Of a stretch of DNA of 64,000 nucleotides, positions 52,731-62,027 are shown piece after piece (the first letter of the stretch is position 1; each line of letters opens with the position of its first letter). A program made the position numbers and the translations under genes. Origin of the DNA: Lachnospiraceae bacterium. GTDB lineage: Bacteria > Bacillota > Clostridia > Lachnospirales > Lachnospiraceae. The stretch lies in contig JAQXTA010000015.1 in NCBI GenBank assembly GCA_029219245.1, positions 103,264 through 167,263 on the forward strand. Direction: 5' to 3'. The notes under the pieces were generated by a model that was not told the origin of the DNA, searched no databases, and saw only the letters and a list, made by a program, of their open reading frames with translations.

Positions 52731-54329
52731 CTACCTGTCATATTTATCGCAGAGTGCGTTAATCTGATCGGCAAATTTCGCCAGATCTTTGTTTGCGCAT
52801 CCTTCGTTCTTATAAATAACCGCCACAAGCCTCTGCCCTGCTGCCACAAGTCTTGCAAAGACATCGGATATGGCATGTGCTTTCTTCTTGAGTGCAACCG
52901 GTGCTGCCTCATAGATAAAGTCATTAGCTAACAAATCATATCTTGTGCCACTGTATGGCGCATATGCTTTTATACCATGCTCGATTTTCAGACATTCGGT
53001 AAAAAGCTTACAAATGCTGTCTTCACCATGTACAACAAATACTCTGTCCGGTTTATGTTCAAAACCTTCTATCCAATGAATCAGACCACCCTTATCCGCA
53101 TGTCCGCTCATTCCCGCCAATTTTTCAATATTGGCACGAATCTCTATCGTTTCACCAAATAGCTTCACTTCCTTCGCACCCTCCACAATGGCACGTCCAA
53201 GGGTACCAACTGCCTGATAGCCGACAAACAGAACAGTACATTCCGGCCGCCAGAGGTTATGCTTTAAGTGATGTCTGATACGTCCCGCTTCGCACATACC
53301 GGAAGCCGAAATAATGACCTTCGGTGTATTTTCAAAGTTGATTGCCTTGGATTCATCACTGGTAATAGCAAGCTGCAACCCCGGGAATGTAATCGGATTG
53401 ATGCCTTTTTCCACCAATGCCATTGCTTCTTCATCAAAGCAGCCGGCAACATTTTTCTGGAAAATGCCGGTCGCCTCCACTGCCAGGGGACTATCCACAT
53501 AAACCGGAAAATTCTCATGCCCTTTTACCAGCCGTTCCTCTTTAATCTGCCGGAGGAAATACAACATTTCCTGGGTTCTGCCTACGGCAAAAGAAGGAAT
53601 CACCACATTACCGCCTTTATCAAAAGTCGTTTGTAAAATCCTGGTCAGCTCCCCGATATAATCCGGTCTTGTATCGCTATGATACCGGTCACCGTAAGTG
53701 GATTCCATAACAACATAATCCGCTTCTTTCGTAATCTTTGGATCCTTAATCAACGGCTGGGCAATGTTTCCGATATCACCGGAAAAGACTATTTTCTTAG
53801 TCATATCGCCTTCAGTAGCCCACACTTCAATGCTTGCCGAACCAAGCAGATGTCCGATATCCGTAAAACGTATCTTAAGTCCATCGCAAATCTGAATTTC
53901 TTTATCATACTCGCATGGCACAATCCGCTTGATTGCTCCATCCGCATCCTCCATGGTATAAAGCGGCTCAATGACGGCATTATCCGCACTTCTCTTTGCT
54001 TTCCGGTTCTTCCATTCTGCCTCCTGCATCTGGATATGTGCACTGTCGCGCAACATAATACTGCACAAATCTGCTGTCGCATCGGTTGTATAAATACTGC
54101 CGCGGAAACCTCTTGCATAAAGAAGCGGAAGAAGTCCGGAATGATCGATATGCGCATGGGTTAAAAAAACGTAATCAATCAATGCAGGTTCCACCGGCAG
54201 TTCACAATTCTCAAATGCCTGCGTTCCCTGTTCCATACCGTAATCTACCAGAATATTCTTATCATTGACACAAAGATAATGACAACTGCCGGTTACCTCG
54301 TGGTCAGCCCCAATAAACATTAATTCCAT
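52731..54329 (-). CDS. Beta-CASP metallo-beta-lactamase-fold hydrolase
   Basis: A 532-aa protein of the RNA-specific metallo-hydrolase group (CPSF/YsxN-like). The zinc ligands are LTHAHIDHSG, the late IGHLLGSA and VFSGDIG motifs. The beta-CASP domain contains the DSPLAVEATG and SASGMCEAGRI segments, and the final His motif is GMSGHADKGG. The ATG at 54329 has AGGAGG seven bases upstream. Family members cleave or trim RNA; the substrate is unknown. The last 100 residues form a helical extension beyond the catalytic core. Confidence 0.9.
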   Translation of the reverse strand: MELMFIGADHEVTGSCHYLCVNDKNILVDYGMEQGTQAFENCELPVEPALIDYVFLTHAHIDHSGLLPLLYARGFRGSIYTTDATADLCSIMLRDSAHIQMQEAEWKNRKAKRSADNAVIEPLYTMEDADGAIKRIVPCEYDKEIQICDGLKIRFTDIGHLLGSASIEVWATEGDMTKKIVFSGDIGNIAQPLIKDPKITKEADYVVMESTYGDRYHSDTRPDYIGELTRILQTTFDKGGNVVIPSFAVGRTQEMLYFLRQIKEERLVKGHENFPVYVDSPLAVEATGIFQKNVAGCFDEEAMALVEKGINPITFPGLQLAITSDESKAINFENTPKVIISASGMCEAGRIRHHLKHNLWRPECTVLFVGYQAVGTLGRAIVEGAKEVKLFGETIEIRANIEKLAGMSGHADKGGLIHWIEGFEHKPDRVFVVHGEDSICKLFTECLKIEHGIKAYAPYSGTRYDLLANDFIYEAAPVALKKKAHAISDVFARLVAAGQRLVAVIYKNEGCANKDLAKFADQINALCDKYDR

Positions 54330-54431
54330 AAGCACGCCTCCTTTTGTCTATCATACCATTTTTTCGAAGAAGCGTACAGTCAATTTCGGCTATTTTGCAT
54401 AAAATAAAGTAAATTTATCCGGAGGTATCCT

Positions 54432-55067
54432 ATGCTTTTTTCTCTCCTTCCCACACTGATTTTTTTGTCTGCTGTTTCCACAGACTCCTTTACTGCCGGG
54501 CTTTCTTATGGTACTTCCAAGGTTCATATCAAGCCGTTAGCTGCTGCTTTTCTCATTTTTATCCCTTCCGTCACAATCACCTTTATGACACAGGTCAGTT
54601 CCTTATTGTTTTCCTTCGTTCCGGCATCCTTTTTTTCTGCTTTTTCCTTTCTGCTCCTCTTCCTGATTGGTTCTGCCAAACTGTTGGAAAGTCTGATACG
54701 TCACCTTGCCGGAAAATACCCGGCAGGCATCGGGAACTGGGCATGTCGCATCAAGCAACTGAATATTATTTTTACCATCTATTTTTCTCCGGAGGATGCC
54801 AACAAACAGGACACCCAGATTCTAAGCGGCAAAGAAGCACTTTTTTTAAGTCTTGCCCTTTCTCTGGATAGCATGCTTGCCGGTATGGCATTTTCCTGCC
54901 CACCATCTTCTTTGCTCCTTTTCTTTCTGCTAGCAGTCTTGTTTCACTTTCTTCTTTTTTTCGCCGGTTTTGTACTCGGTCTGCTTATTTCTAAAAAAAG
55001 CACTCTCGACCTTTCCTGGCTCAGTGGGCTGTTTCTTCTTTTGCTGGCATTTTGTGCACTTGCTTAG
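54432..55067 (+). CDS. ytaF: Sporulation membrane protein YtaF (MntP-like)
   Basis: A 211-aa polytopic protein with six hydrophobic segments. STDSFTAGLSYGTSK and LSLDSMLAGMAF are the duplicated motifs of the YtaF/MntP cation-export family. CCGGAGG precedes the ATG. It is the first plus-strand gene in the window. Upstream, CATAAAATA (54398-54406) fits the CATAnnnTA -10 pattern of mother-cell sporulation sigma factors, but the -35 is unclear. Its 3' end overlaps the convergent P-ATPase gene by 47 bases, so simultaneous expression would give antisense RNA. Confidence 0.82.
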   Translation: MLFSLLPTLIFLSAVSTDSFTAGLSYGTSKVHIKPLAAAFLIFIPSVTITFMTQVSSLLFSFVPASFFSAFSFLLLFLIGSAKLLESLIRHLAGKYPAGIGNWACRIKQLNIIFTIYFSPEDANKQDTQILSGKEALFLSLALSLDSMLAGMAFSCPPSSLLLFFLLAVLFHFLLFFAGFVLGLLISKKSTLDLSWLSGLFLLLLAFCALA

Positions 55068-57777
55068 CCTCCTTTTTATCCGTACCATAATAAACCGCCA
55101 CCAGCAGTTCGTGCACAATCATCGGAGTTAAGGAAAGTGCAAGCAGTTGGAGCCATTCCATAAAATCCGGTTTGACAGTACCGAACAATTGGATGAGCGG
55201 TGGTATCTCTGTAACCGCAAACTGCAGCACAAGACCGATTACTACGGCAAAAATCATATAAGGATTCTTCCTGTGATTCATTTTAAAAATGGAACGATTT
55301 ACATCCCGCATGCCTATGGCGTGAAACAACTGACTCATACCAAGTACCATAAACGCATGTGTCTGTGCCTTTGTAAGAACTACCGATATCTGATAGCTTT
55401 GTATGATGTTATGTAAACTTATCGGTAGCCCTTCCGCCAGCAATCTGTCATAAGGTACCTTCAGAAAAGCTGCCAGACTCACTCCACCAATTACCAGACC
55501 ATAACAGATGACACACAGTAGACCGCCCTTGGCAAACAAAGATTCCCCTTTACGTCTGGGCGGCTCTTGCATTAACAGGTCTGTTTCGTTATCATCTACC
55601 CCCAGTGCCAGTGCCGGAAGGGAATCTGTAATTAAATTAATCCATAAAATGAAGCTGGCCTTTAACGGACTCGGAAATCCTGCAATAATCGTAACAAGCA
55701 TGGTCATCATTTCTCCCAGATTCGAGGACAACAGAAAAAGTACCGATTTCCGTATATTTTCATAAATGCCTCTACCTTCCCGGATTGCCAGGTGAATGGT
55801 TGCAAAATTATCATCCATCAATACAAAATCAGCCGCATTTCTGGCAACATCCGTTCCGTTTTTTCCCATTGCAATACCGATATCTGCCATTTGCAGGGAA
55901 GGTGCATCGTTGACTCCGTCTCCTGTCATGGCTACTGTTTTGCCAAGCTTTTGGAAGCCTTCCACGATGCGCACCTTATGCTCCGGTGTCACCCGGGCAA
56001 ATACCTTTAACGCCGGCAACTTCTTTAAAAATGCCTTCTCATCCAGTTCGTCCAACTCCCTGCCGGAAATACACTCCTTGGGAGAAGATGCTATTTTTAA
56101 TTCCTTTGCAATGGAAAATGCAGTATTCTGATGGTCTCCCGTAATCATTACCGTGACCACGCCCGCCTTCTCAAAAGCCTCCACTGCCTCCACTGCTTCC
56201 GGTCTGACCGGGTCCTGCATACTGACAAAGCCTAAGAAGACCATATTTTTCTCCTGCATACCATCTCCCGGCTCCATGGCAAGTGCCAGTACCCGCCTGC
56301 CTTCTTTCATCAGACTCTCCAGCACTTTGGAAAGCGCTGCCTTATCTTCTGCATACATATGCCTTCTGCATCCATCTATATATAAAGTGTCACATCGTTC
56401 CAGTATCTTTTCCGCCGCACCTTTGGAATAAGTGAGGAAAGGACTGTCCGTATCCGCACTGTTCATCCGATGACAGGTCGACATCATTTTCCGTCCTGAA
56501 TCAAACCCTTTTTCCCCTATTCTGGGGAAACGTTTTCTGACTGCGTCAACATTTATTCCACTTTTTTCTGCCATATGTACCAAAGCCATTTCTGTCGGAT
56601 CGCCAAAATCCCCTTCTGCCTCCGAAAGACCATCGTTGCAGAGAATGCAACCTAATAGAAAGTGCTGTAGACTGTTATCCGTCCCGATTTCACCGCCTGC
56701 TAATACCTTTCCAAAATACCCGGCAAACTGCTCCTTCTCCATCATTCTGCCATCCACATAACATTCCCGGACCGTCATTTTATTCTGTGTGAGCGTTCCT
56801 GTTTTATCCGAACAGACAATATCCACCGCTCCCAGTGTTTCAACGGAAGACAGTTTGCGCACAATGGTTTTGGCGCGCACCATACGCGATACACTCAGTG
56901 CCAGCACAATCGTAACAATTGCCGGCAGTCCTTCCGGCACTGCAGCTACCGTTAACGATACGGAAGTAAGCAGCATTTCCCCAATATCTCTTTTCTGCAA
57001 AACGGCAATCAAAAAAAGCATGGCGCAGACACCTACGGACAGAATACTTAATACCTTTCCAAGTTCTCCCAGCTTTCTTTGCAGTGGTGTCAGCTTCTCC
57101 TGTGTTGCATGAAGCATATCCGCAATATGACCGATACGGGTATCCATACCAATTGCGGTAACAATACCCATTCCACGTCCTTTTGTTACATACGTAGACA
57201 TATATGCCATGTTTTCACAGCTGTTATCTCCCTGTGCCACCTCTACATAGGCAGCATTCTTTTCTACCGGTGCAGACTCTCCTGTTAGGGTAGACTCTTC
57301 TATCTGCATTCCCTGTGTATCTAACAGCCGTAAATCAGCAGGAACCCTATTTCCGGTTTCCAGAATCACAATATCCCCCGTAACCAGTTCCTCTGCAGGC
57401 ACTTTCATCGTTTTCCCATCTCGTATGACCATTGCCTGCGGGCAGGAAATTTTTTTTAACGCTTCTACTGCCTTACCCGCTTTTCCCTCCTGTATCACAC
57501 CAATTGCCGCATTCAAAATCACAACCGTAACAATAATAATGGCATCTCCTGCTTCTCCAAGCAAAAGGGAAACCGCCATCGCCACCACCAGAATCAGTAT
57601 TAACGGGTCATTTAACTGCCCAAGAATCATCTGACCGATACTTTTTCCTTTTTGTTCTTTTAATCGGTTTGCTCCCTGTGCATTTCTTCGCTCCAGCACT
57701 TCCTTTCTGTCAAGTCCTTTTTCCCTATCGGATTGCAACAGCCTGACCGCCTCTGCTGCCGTTTTCATCTCATACAT
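55021..57777 (-). CDS. Calcium-type P2A ATPase
   Basis: A 918-aa cation pump. The ATG at 57777 (GGAGG spaced 8) is preferred to GTG 57807. Motifs are the actuator TLTGESAPV, ion-site helix VPEGLP, phosphorylation site CSDKTGTLTQNK (Asp324), KGAAEKIL nucleotide site, MVTGDHQ-like MITGDHQNTA and hinge AMTGDGVNDAPSLQ. Ten membrane segments are expected; the P2A class (SERCA-like) exports Ca2+ or Mn2+. It runs against ytaF, and the pairing of a cation ATPase with an MntP-like exporter is notable. Confidence 0.95.
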   Translation of the reverse strand: MYEMKTAAEAVRLLQSDREKGLDRKEVLERRNAQGANRLKEQKGKSIGQMILGQLNDPLILILVVAMAVSLLLGEAGDAIIIVTVVILNAAIGVIQEGKAGKAVEALKKISCPQAMVIRDGKTMKVPAEELVTGDIVILETGNRVPADLRLLDTQGMQIEESTLTGESAPVEKNAAYVEVAQGDNSCENMAYMSTYVTKGRGMGIVTAIGMDTRIGHIADMLHATQEKLTPLQRKLGELGKVLSILSVGVCAMLFLIAVLQKRDIGEMLLTSVSLTVAAVPEGLPAIVTIVLALSVSRMVRAKTIVRKLSSVETLGAVDIVCSDKTGTLTQNKMTVRECYVDGRMMEKEQFAGYFGKVLAGGEIGTDNSLQHFLLGCILCNDGLSEAEGDFGDPTEMALVHMAEKSGINVDAVRKRFPRIGEKGFDSGRKMMSTCHRMNSADTDSPFLTYSKGAAEKILERCDTLYIDGCRRHMYAEDKAALSKVLESLMKEGRRVLALAMEPGDGMQEKNMVFLGFVSMQDPVRPEAVEAVEAFEKAGVVTVMITGDHQNTAFSIAKELKIASSPKECISGRELDELDEKAFLKKLPALKVFARVTPEHKVRIVEGFQKLGKTVAMTGDGVNDAPSLQMADIGIAMGKNGTDVARNAADFVLMDDNFATIHLAIREGRGIYENIRKSVLFLLSSNLGEMMTMLVTIIAGFPSPLKASFILWINLITDSLPALALGVDDNETDLLMQEPPRRKGESLFAKGGLLCVICYGLVIGGVSLAAFLKVPYDRLLAEGLPISLHNIIQSYQISVVLTKAQTHAFMVLGMSQLFHAIGMRDVNRSIFKMNHRKNPYMIFAVVIGLVLQFAVTEIPPLIQLFGTVKPDFMEWLQLLALSLTPMIVHELLVAVYYGTDKKEAKQVHKMPAKEETAH

Positions 57778-57902
57778 TCCTATTTCCTCCATTCTATGGC
57801 TTGTCACACCCCTTATACCTTATGCTTGTTCAAAACAAGTTATGCGTTGGTGTTTCAGGTTTCCTCGTGCTGCAAATTCAAAATCGCACAAAACGAAACA
57901 TT

Positions 57903-57944
57903 AAAAAAGTGTTCCCGCATTATCTTGTACGCGAGAACACTTTT
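57903..57944 (-). terminator. Terminator after greA
   Basis: Stem AAAAGTGTTC/GAACACTTTT extended by CGC/GCG pairs, then a T run on the minus strand, 36 bases after the greA stop. Confidence 0.85.
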
Positions 57945-57979
57945 ATCCCATCTTTATTTAGTTTACATAATTCAAAATA

Positions 57980-58483
57980 TCAGAAGCTTCTTAACTTATC
58001 CGTTCCATCATCCACTGTATTTTCGATGGACTTAATCACTACATTATAACCATATTCAGCATTTACCTCTACGTAAACCCTGTCATTTACTTTATGCCCA
58101 AGTAATGCCTTTCCAAGCGGCGATTCCGTACTGATGAGTCCTTCTAGCGAATTGCCCCTTACCGTTGTGACTAACTTGTACTTCTCCGTCGTTCCATCCT
58201 CTTCAAACAACACTTCCACCGTATTATTCATACCGACTTCATCCTCTGCCGACTCATCTGATACAATAACCGCTGTCTTTATCATTCTCTCCAGATAACG
58301 GATTCTGCTTTCATTCTGATTCTTGAATTTCTTCGCCGCATAGTATTCAAAATTCTCACTCAGATCCCCCTGCGCTCTTGCTTCCTTCACATCCTCTAGC
58401 GCATTCTTGCGCACTACCAGCTTGCGATACTCAATTTCCTCTTCCATTTTCTCAATATCTTTTTTCGTCAATTCATTATGCAT
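57980..58483 (-). CDS. greA: Transcription elongation factor GreA
   Basis: A 167-aa factor that enters the RNA polymerase secondary channel and stimulates cleavage of backtracked RNA. The N-terminal coiled-coil has the acidic tip motif ARAQGDLSENFEYYAAK (Asp and Glu present), and the C-terminal FKBP-like domain ends with STESPLGKALLGHKVNDRV, matching GreA. A terminator follows. The gene stands alone between the ATPase and a nuclease remnant. Confidence 0.93.
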   Translation of the reverse strand: MHNELTKKDIEKMEEEIEYRKLVVRKNALEDVKEARAQGDLSENFEYYAAKKFKNQNESRIRYLERMIKTAVIVSDESAEDEVGMNNTVEVLFEEDGTTEKYKLVTTVRGNSLEGLISTESPLGKALLGHKVNDRVYVEVNAEYGYNVVIKSIENTVDDGTDKLRSF

Positions 58484-58565
58484 ATCTTTGCTCCTTTATC
58501 ATATCAGTTCAGCCAAAATCATCTTTCGGGAAGCAAAATGAAATGGCCTGTTAGCTTTATCATAA

Positions 58566-58940
58566 CTATTCTGCATTCTTCATTCCTACCGCAAACACTT
58601 TCTCTGTCATGCCTGCTCTTTCTGCTGCCTCTTTCATCGAAAGCAGTCCATCTTGTACCAGTTCATATAGCATCCCCAATCTTCCAGATGATTTCCCTTC
58701 TTCTCTTTCATCCGCTAACCATTCATCAAATGCTTTACACATATCAATTTCCTCCTCTTTCTTTTCTGTTTCATATTCTCTTAATTCCTTAATATTTATA
58801 AGTCTCCCTAATGTCCAAATTGTTTCTGCATCCAGCTTTTTACATTCTTCCCTGTTTTGTAAATATTCCTTAAACCTGTTCTTATCATTACGTCTGGCAT
58901 CCGATAAGTAATCTTTTAACGTAATATCCTTCTTCCCCAT
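58566..58940 (-). pseudogene. Internally deleted Rpn/PD-(D/E)XK transposase remnant
   Basis: A 124-aa open frame with GGAGG four bases before the ATG. The N-terminus (MGKKDITLKDYLSDARR) and the C-terminus (FDEWLADEREEGKSSGRLGM; LLSMKEAAERAGMTEKVF) are both typical of Lachnospiraceae Rpn-family proteins of about 300 aa as I recall them. The whole catalytic core between them is missing, yet the frame stays open. It could be an in-frame deletion product or a short protein kept for another role. A complete relative is at 18072-19052. Confidence 0.6.
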
Positions 58941-59186
58941 AGTACCTCCATAAACTTGCCAGCCTTGCAGGAGATACCTCCAACAAAACCGCTTACTTAA
59001 TTTAATTATTATTTGGAATAAAAGCACGATTTCGTCGGATATCCTTGCGGATTAGATATAAATGATTTCTTGATTTGAAATATATGCTTTTGAGATAGTA
59101 TAGCATGATTCATTTTAATTGTCCATAAAAAATATAAAGGATTCAGCTTTTGAAATTTTCACAGGAATCTAAAGATTAAACAGAAA
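58941..59186. other. Divergent intergenic region
   Basis: AT-rich spacer between the nuclease remnant and the EAL gene. Together with the promoter of the EAL gene at 59187-59215 it makes a 334-base gene-free stretch. I see no RNA gene or repeat in it. Confidence 0.5.
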
Positions 59187-59215
59187 TTGAATCTGCCCTC
59201 ACACTATGCTATAAT
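59187..59215 (+). promoter_or_regulatory. Promoter of the EAL-domain gene
   Basis: TTGAAT (59187-59192), 17-bp spacer, TATAAT (59210-59215), 59 bases before the ATG. GGGGG in the leader forms the ribosome site. Confidence 0.8.
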
Positions 59216-59274
59216 CATTTTATCAACAATGTCAGGCACAATCCATATTGTTGTAGCAAATCGGGGGATTACAC

Positions 59275-60939
59275 ATGGGAGAAAACCATTTTGACGAAAA
59301 AGATATCGCGAAAATTTCCGCAATTATAAATACAATGGACCAGCTTTCCGACACTTCTTATATCTGGGTAACAAGTCTGCAAAAAAGGGAGACTTGGTGT
59401 TCTGAAAAGACAGCGGACTTCTTCGGTCTGCCAGACCAGATTGTTCCCGATTTTGAGCATCAGCTCATGGAATATATATATCCTTATGACCAACCGGAAT
59501 ATCTGGAAGGAATTGAAAAAAGACTACAGGGCATCGAATTGGATGAAGAACTGTGCATCCGCATTCGTACAAAAGACAAAAGCTATGCCCTTTTCAGCAT
59601 ACATACTCAGGTACTTTTGGATGAAAAAGGTATTCCCGAATATCTGATTGTTCTGATAAAGAATGAGAATATTTTTCAAAAAATAGATTCCTTGACCGAT
59701 TTGTATTCCGAAGCCCGCTTTGCTGACGATTTAAAAGAAGTGATTGCGCAGGAAGAAAAATTTGCAATACTGCAAGTTCAGGTAAAAGGGTTTTCTACGT
59801 TCAATCTGGTCTATGGGCGTGATTTTTCCAACGATCTGCTTCGGGAAATTGCTTTACAATTCATTTATATGATGGATTCGGATAAAGCCGTTTACCGTCT
59901 GGAAAGTGAACGTTTTGTTTTTATATTGAAAAAATCCGGGCGTCAAGAATTACTCGATTTTGATAAGAAGGTACGCCAGGTTCTCGATGCCGGTATTATG
60001 GTGGATGGAAAACTCCATCCTCTTAAAATGGCTTCCGGAGCGATTCTCCTTGAAAACTATCATGGAGATGCCTCCTCGGTCCGCGGACAGGTTACTTATG
60101 CATTAAATCATTCCATCAGCAAACATCAGCACCAGCTTGTCATTTTCAACGATGAAGTGCAGACCTCCAGAGGGGCAGACCTTGCCCTTATGAAAGTAAT
60201 TCATCAGTCTGTTCGTAACAATTGCGAAGGCTTTTATGTGGTATACCAACCGATTGTTGATTCCAATACCGGAAAAATCGTTGGTGCAGAAGCACTTGTG
60301 CGTTGGAGCCACGAGCTATACGGAACCGTCCCTCCCGGAATGTTCATCGAATGGTTAGAGACCGATCCGAGTATGTATGATTTAGGCAATTTCGTCCTGC
60401 GGACAGCACTGACAGAGACGAAAAAACTCCTTATCTCCAAACCAGATTTCTTCATTAACGTAAACATTTCCATCCGACAGCTGGAGCGGCCGGAATTCCG
60501 TCAAGAGGTCGTAAAGATTCTCTCGGAAACAGAGTTTCCTGCAAAAAATCTTTGTATGGAACTGACGGAACGGTGTAAAGATTTCCCGTTGGATGTTTTA
60601 GAGCAGGACGTCCGCTTTTTCCAAAGCTATGGCATCCGGGTTGCAATGGACGATTACGGGACAGGCAGTGCCTCTTCCAACATCGTCATGAACATTCCGA
60701 TGGATGAAATAAAGATTGATATGAGTTTTATCCGCAGTATCATTGATAACCCCAAAAATCAGGCCATGGTACGCTCTATTTTATATTTCGCCGACAAGTC
60801 GAACATGACGACTTGCTTAGAAGGCGTTGAAAACGAAGAACTGCAGAATTATCTGCGCGATTACAATGCCACATGGTTTCAGGGTTATTATTACTCGAAA
60901 CCGATTCCGTTTGATGCGTTAAAAAATATGCTGGTCTGA
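59275..60939 (+). CDS. PAS - degenerate GGDEF - EAL cyclic-di-GMP phosphodiesterase
   Basis: A 554-aa soluble signalling protein. Residues 25-130 look like a PAS domain, 135-295 are a GGDEF domain whose signature is changed (LESER near 209-213), so it cannot be a cyclase, and 305-550 are an EAL domain. The EAL residues appear intact: EAL at 339-341, NVNIS, MELTER, MDDYGTG, IKIDMSF, EGVEN and FQGYYYSKP. It should cleave c-di-GMP; the dead GGDEF may bind GTP as a regulator. C-di-GMP commonly controls type IV pili in clostridia, a possible link to the operon at 243-17782. Confidence 0.9.
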   Translation: MGENHFDEKDIAKISAIINTMDQLSDTSYIWVTSLQKRETWCSEKTADFFGLPDQIVPDFEHQLMEYIYPYDQPEYLEGIEKRLQGIELDEELCIRIRTKDKSYALFSIHTQVLLDEKGIPEYLIVLIKNENIFQKIDSLTDLYSEARFADDLKEVIAQEEKFAILQVQVKGFSTFNLVYGRDFSNDLLREIALQFIYMMDSDKAVYRLESERFVFILKKSGRQELLDFDKKVRQVLDAGIMVDGKLHPLKMASGAILLENYHGDASSVRGQVTYALNHSISKHQHQLVIFNDEVQTSRGADLALMKVIHQSVRNNCEGFYVVYQPIVDSNTGKIVGAEALVRWSHELYGTVPPGMFIEWLETDPSMYDLGNFVLRTALTETKKLLISKPDFFINVNISIRQLERPEFRQEVVKILSETEFPAKNLCMELTERCKDFPLDVLEQDVRFFQSYGIRVAMDDYGTGSASSNIVMNIPMDEIKIDMSFIRSIIDNPKNQAMVRSILYFADKSNMTTCLEGVENEELQNYLRDYNATWFQGYYYSKPIPFDALKNMLV

Positions 60940-60965
60940 CCGGAATCATCCTAAACGATATAAAT

Positions 60966-61010
60966 AAAAAATAGCATTTACCCTTCGCTGTAAGAGTAAC
61001 TGCTATTTTT
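60966..61010. terminator. Bidirectional terminator
   Basis: A long stem (AAAAATAGCA/TGCTATTTTT plus an inner TTACCCTT/AAGAGTAA arm with one mismatch) with T runs on both strands, between the convergent EAL and dipeptidase genes. Confidence 0.85.
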
Positions 61011-61023
61011 ATTTTTTCAGCCA

Positions 61024-61995
61024 TTAGCCTACACATTCTTTAATAACTCTATGGAAATTCCCGAAAGCAATTTTTTCCATCTCTTCCTTACTCATACCCA
61101 TTCTCTCAAAACAAGCAAACAGATTGCCGATTTTGGTACAGTCTTCCAGATTAATACAACCGGAATCATCTCCCGAATATACATCCGGATTAGCAGGGTC
61201 ACCCAGGAATTCAAAAAAGTCAAATCCACACCCCACATGATCAATCCCCATAATAGTAATCATCCGGTCTGCATGCTGCGCCAGTCTATCAACTGTGGAT
61301 TTTGAAATATCGTCATCAATAAAATTTCGATAAGAATTCAATCCTACCACACCATTCAAATCACGAATTGCTTTCAGCTGCTCATCCGTCAGATTACGAT
61401 GCGAGTCACAGATGGCCCTGCAATTTGAGTGAGAAGCAATGATTGGCTTTGTGGATAGCTTGGCAATGTCCCAGAATCCAGCCTCGTTTAGATGGGATGT
61501 ATCCACAATCATACCTTTTTTCTGCATTTCTTTCACTACCAATTTACCAAAATCCGAAAGTCCTTCCGTACTGCCGGTAGCTGCACCATGTCCCAAACTG
61601 TTGGATTCATTCCACGTAAGCATGCCATGACGTGCACCTGCTTCATAATAGTCATCCAATCTCGCAATATCATTCTGAAGATAAGCCATACCTTCAATGC
61701 CGGTCATGACATAGAATTCCCCTTCTTTTCTGGCCTGCATCAATTCGTCATAGTTCTTTACAAAACGCACTGCACCGGTTTCTGCCATTTCATCCTTCAT
61801 GCACTGAAAAATTGCCTTAGTGCGTGCCACATAATCTCTATCATAGGGCGGGTCTACCCATATGACAAAAATAGTACCTTCCACATTTCCGCTTTTCAAT
61901 CTTTTTGTATGATATTTCTGTATAACATCTGTTTCTCCGGCCAGACGTTTATTCGTCACATCTGCCCATATATCCGAATGTGCATCAAAATACAT
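61024..61995 (-). CDS. Membrane-dipeptidase family (M19) hydrolase
   Basis: A 323-aa zinc dipeptidase of the renal dipeptidase fold, without signal peptide, so probably cytosolic. Metal ligands are in FDAHSDIWAD (residues 3-12), VMTGIEGM, DTSHLNEAG and IIASHSNCRA; MGIDHVGCGFDF closes the barrel. It lies 32 bases after the DUF819 transporter gene, and the two may take up and hydrolyse a dipeptide (inference). Confidence 0.92.
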   Translation of the reverse strand: MYFDAHSDIWADVTNKRLAGETDVIQKYHTKRLKSGNVEGTIFVIWVDPPYDRDYVARTKAIFQCMKDEMAETGAVRFVKNYDELMQARKEGEFYVMTGIEGMAYLQNDIARLDDYYEAGARHGMLTWNESNSLGHGAATGSTEGLSDFGKLVVKEMQKKGMIVDTSHLNEAGFWDIAKLSTKPIIASHSNCRAICDSHRNLTDEQLKAIRDLNGVVGLNSYRNFIDDDISKSTVDRLAQHADRMITIMGIDHVGCGFDFFEFLGDPANPDVYSGDDSGCINLEDCTKIGNLFACFERMGMSKEEMEKIAFGNFHRVIKECVG

Positions 61996-62027
61996 CTTTC
62001 TACCTTCCTTATTGTTTTGTAGCCGAC

